The position numbers and the translations under genes were made by a program. From NCBI GenBank assembly GCA_965218985.1, contig CBDCMP010000006.1, positions 434,001 to 498,000 on the forward strand: a DNA stretch of 64,000 nt. Reading direction: 5' to 3'. The notes under the pieces were generated by a model. It was not told the DNA's origin. It searched no databases and was given only the letters and a program-made list of their open reading frames with translations. Positions 62,343 to 64,000 of this stretch are shown here, piece by piece (within the stretch, counting starts at the first letter, position 1; each line of letters begins with the position of its first letter). The stretch is from Pseudopedobacter sp965218985 (lineage in GTDB: Bacteria; Bacteroidota; Bacteroidia; Sphingobacteriales; Sphingobacteriaceae).

Positions 62343-62811
62343 GTTCTTTGAATTTAATGGCCAGTCTCTCTTTAATTCTGTGAACCCTTACCCTGATGTT
62401 CCCCGCACTTAAACCTACAATGGATGCGATCTCCGTCTGGGGCAAATCCTCCAGCAGCAGCGAGATGATGATCCGGTCCGTCTCCTGGAGTTCTGCGATA
62501 CAGCGATATAAAAAGGCAAGGTGTTCATCTTTTGTGTCCTCCTGCTCCTCCGGCAGATGTAAAGGAAGCTCCACGGTAACCATTCTTTTTGATCGCTCTA
62601 TTGCCCGCAAACAGTTGTTGGTGGCGATGCGAAAGATCCAGGTGCTGATCTTTGATTCATTTCTGAAGGAGGAGAGGTTTCTCCAGACCGCGATGAAGGT
62701 CTCCTGCATCAGGTCTTTCGCCTGCTCGGGATCATTGACATAACCCAGGCACACCCGGTATATTTGAGGGGAGTACTGGGAGTATAGTGCTTCAAAATCG
62801 TTTAAAGACAT
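62326..62811 (-). CDS. ECF RNA polymerase sigma factor
   Basis: A 161-aa sigma-70-family factor. Region 2 has YVNDPEQAKDLMQETFIAVWRNLSSFRNESKISTWIFRIATNNCLRAI (DLxQExF and WIFRIA); region 4 has LPQTEIASIVGLSAGNIRVRVHRIKERLAIKF. It is the first gene of a three-gene minus-strand operon; the overlapping membrane protein probably controls it. A palindrome CGCCCTTAAGGGCG lies upstream at 63051. Confidence 0.92.
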   Translation of the reverse strand: MSLNDFEALYSQYSPQIYRVCLGYVNDPEQAKDLMQETFIAVWRNLSSFRNESKISTWIFRIATNNCLRAIERSKRMVTVELPLHLPEEQEDTKDEHLAFLYRCIAELQETDRIIISLLLEDLPQTEIASIVGLSAGNIRVRVHRIKERLAIKFKEHGEFE

Positions 62812-63221
62812 CAGTATCTGAACAATGTTTGGTAGGAGCTGCTGTTAAATGGGGGATTAGATACGGAACATGTAGAGATGTTACAAATTTAATCCACCTG
62901 TGTGTGGATTTTGCCAGACACGGGATGGATGCTTGGAATCAAGTAGTTTAACCGATTTAAATTTTAAGCATTCAGGATTATTACCACATAACTCCCTTGT
63001 CCTTGTGGATACCAGCTGTCCTTAGTGCTTTTTTATTCAGATTTTTGACACGCCCTTAAGGGCGAAATTAGCTAATAAGGATATTATCTTTAAAATCTCG
63101 TTTATACTTTTATAAAGCACCTCTTTTTTAAATAATTGAAATTAATAAGAGCTAATTTTTTTATTTACGGCTTTTCAATTCAATCATAGAAGATTGAATT
63201 GAAATTTTGTCAGAAACAAGT
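62812..63221. other. Intergenic region with palindrome
   Basis: No gene is visible. It contains the perfect 14-bp palindrome CGCCCTTAAGGGCG (63051-63064) and a very A+T-rich stretch (63090-63220), which may hold the promoter of the ECF sigma operon. Confidence 0.5.
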
Positions 63222-64000
63222 TTATTTTAAATGATAGACTAATAATTTAAAGGAGTTTGGAACGGTCTTTCTACTTCCATCTTCAAAATCTACCACACTG
63301 AAATAAATTTTATGGGTGATAGGATCTAAAGCCATGGTTTTGGCTCTGTTTTGAGTGGTCAAGGTTTGTATCAGTTCGTATTTATCCGGATTGATTTGTT
63401 TAAAGATAGTGGCTGTACCATCACCGTTTGAAACAAAAACCAATTTATTCACAGCATCATATTTCACCGCATCCACACCTGCACCAATAGGTAAAGTTTG
63501 AATGATCTTTCCGTTAGTGATATCCACTATGCTCATCCCTTTATTTTCACGGCCAGCGGTAAATAACCTATGGTCTGCCTCATCTAAAGCCATCCCTGTT
63601 GGACCGCCACAAGGAGATAAATCATAATTATGAATGACTTTAAAGGTTTTGGTATCAATGATATCTAAATGACTTTTATCTTCGAGGTTGTTGTAAATTA
63701 GACCTTTTCCATCTGCTACAGCAAACTCGGGTGCCCCGTCCAAATCAACAGAACCTGTTTGGGCTAAAGTTTTAGGATCAACTACTGAAGCATTATTACT
63801 ATCGCCACAAAAAGCAAATATTTTTTTTGAATAGGGATCATAAATAATAGCATCAGGGCCTTTTCCTGTAATTGGAATAGATTTAATTATTTTCAGGGTT
63901 TTAGTATCAAAAGCAATTACAGCATCTGCTCTTCCATCGCTTATAAAACCTCTGTTTAAATCATTTACGATTGCAATTCCATGCACACCACCCATTCCGC
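63222..64000 (-). CDS. YncE-type beta-propeller protein (5' partial)
   Basis: At least 257 residues, truncated by the right edge. It is a series of YVTN/NHL-like repeats: GGVHGIAIVNDLNRGFISDG, DPYSKKIFAFCGDSNNASVVDPKTL, LIYNNLEDKSHLDIIDTKTFKVI, GMALDEADHRLFTAGRENKGMSIVDI, KLVFVSNGDGTATIFKQ. Each repeat has the (I/V)(Y/F)xxxxxxxxVxxID pattern of seven-bladed propellers. The real N-terminus, presumably with a signal peptide, is outside the window. Function not assigned; such proteins are often periplasmic. Confidence 0.85.
   Translation of the reverse strand, partial: GMGGVHGIAIVNDLNRGFISDGRADAVIAFDTKTLKIIKSIPITGKGPDAIIYDPYSKKIFAFCGDSNNASVVDPKTLAQTGSVDLDGAPEFAVADGKGLIYNNLEDKSHLDIIDTKTFKVIHNYDLSPCGGPTGMALDEADHRLFTAGRENKGMSIVDITNGKIIQTLPIGAGVDAVKYDAVNKLVFVSNGDGTATIFKQINPDKYELIQTLTTQNRAKTMALDPITHKIYFSVVDFEDGSRKTVPNSFKLLVYHLK

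Overview
The window looks like the chromosome of a Bacteroidota bacterium of the Sphingobacteriales/Chitinophagales type. Reasons: NirB/NirD and a Mo-nitrate reductase of Bacteroidota build, an alginate-export-type porin, CgeB-like glycosyltransferases, an ECF sigma factor with small membrane partners, and A+T-rich intergenic DNA. No rRNA, tRNA or CRISPR array was seen.

Layout. (1) 1-9.2 kb, plus strand: a surface-glycan-type cluster with a glycosidase-epimerase fusion, alcohol dehydrogenase, Gfo/Idh/MocA oxidoreductase, one GT4 and three tandem CgeB-like glycosyltransferases, and a SAM methyltransferase. (2) 9.5-22 kb: nitrate/nitrite assimilation, with a NarL-type regulator, a rubredoxin-tailed nitrite-reductase-like protein, a nitrate reductase fused to its own flavoprotein electron-input module, NarK, a porin, NirD, NirB and a divergent cobA for siroheme. 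(3) 22-26.4 kb: a scarred accessory stretch with a broken tyrosine recombinase, an AraC/SDR/DUF4260/NmrA operon and remnants of ybaN and higA. (4) 26.4-33.9 kb: an A+T-rich five-gene operon of unknown function (RPH-like phosphotransferase, nucleotidyltransferase, two P-loop kinases, and an HMG-CoA reductase fused to an APH-type kinase). (5) 34-55.3 kb: what I read as an integron-type cassette array (attC sites without an intact integrase). Cassette genes lie on the minus strand and group II introns on the plus strand. Cargo: a HigBA-like toxin-antitoxin pair, a Dcm/Vsr/GHKL/receiver system, a split-Ada/AlkB alkylation-repair operon, a zeta-toxin-like pair, and nine copies of a non-coding cassette, five of them in exact 507-bp tandem. 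A broken integrase lies just beyond the right end of the array. (6) 55.6-64 kb: a decayed region, then ordinary chromosomal genes: a CDF transporter, a histidine kinase plus response regulator, small proteins, an ECF sigma operon and a partial beta-propeller protein.

The case for integron cassettes rests on paired boundaries. The core at the start of a cassette (G^TT...) is the reverse complement of the AAC core opening that cassette's own attC: 10 of 10 bases for the zeta cassette, 9 of 9 for the alkylation-repair cassette, and near matches for two others. Three group II introns all sit between GT and TAT of such cores, on the strand opposite to the cassette genes, as known for group IIC-attC introns. 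A 154-bp structured element sits at the recombination point of three sites.

Several genes carry single-base frameshifts (Dcm, the GHKL ATPase, both recombinases, higA). These may be real decay or sequencing error. Positions of attC and intron ends were derived by hand alignment.
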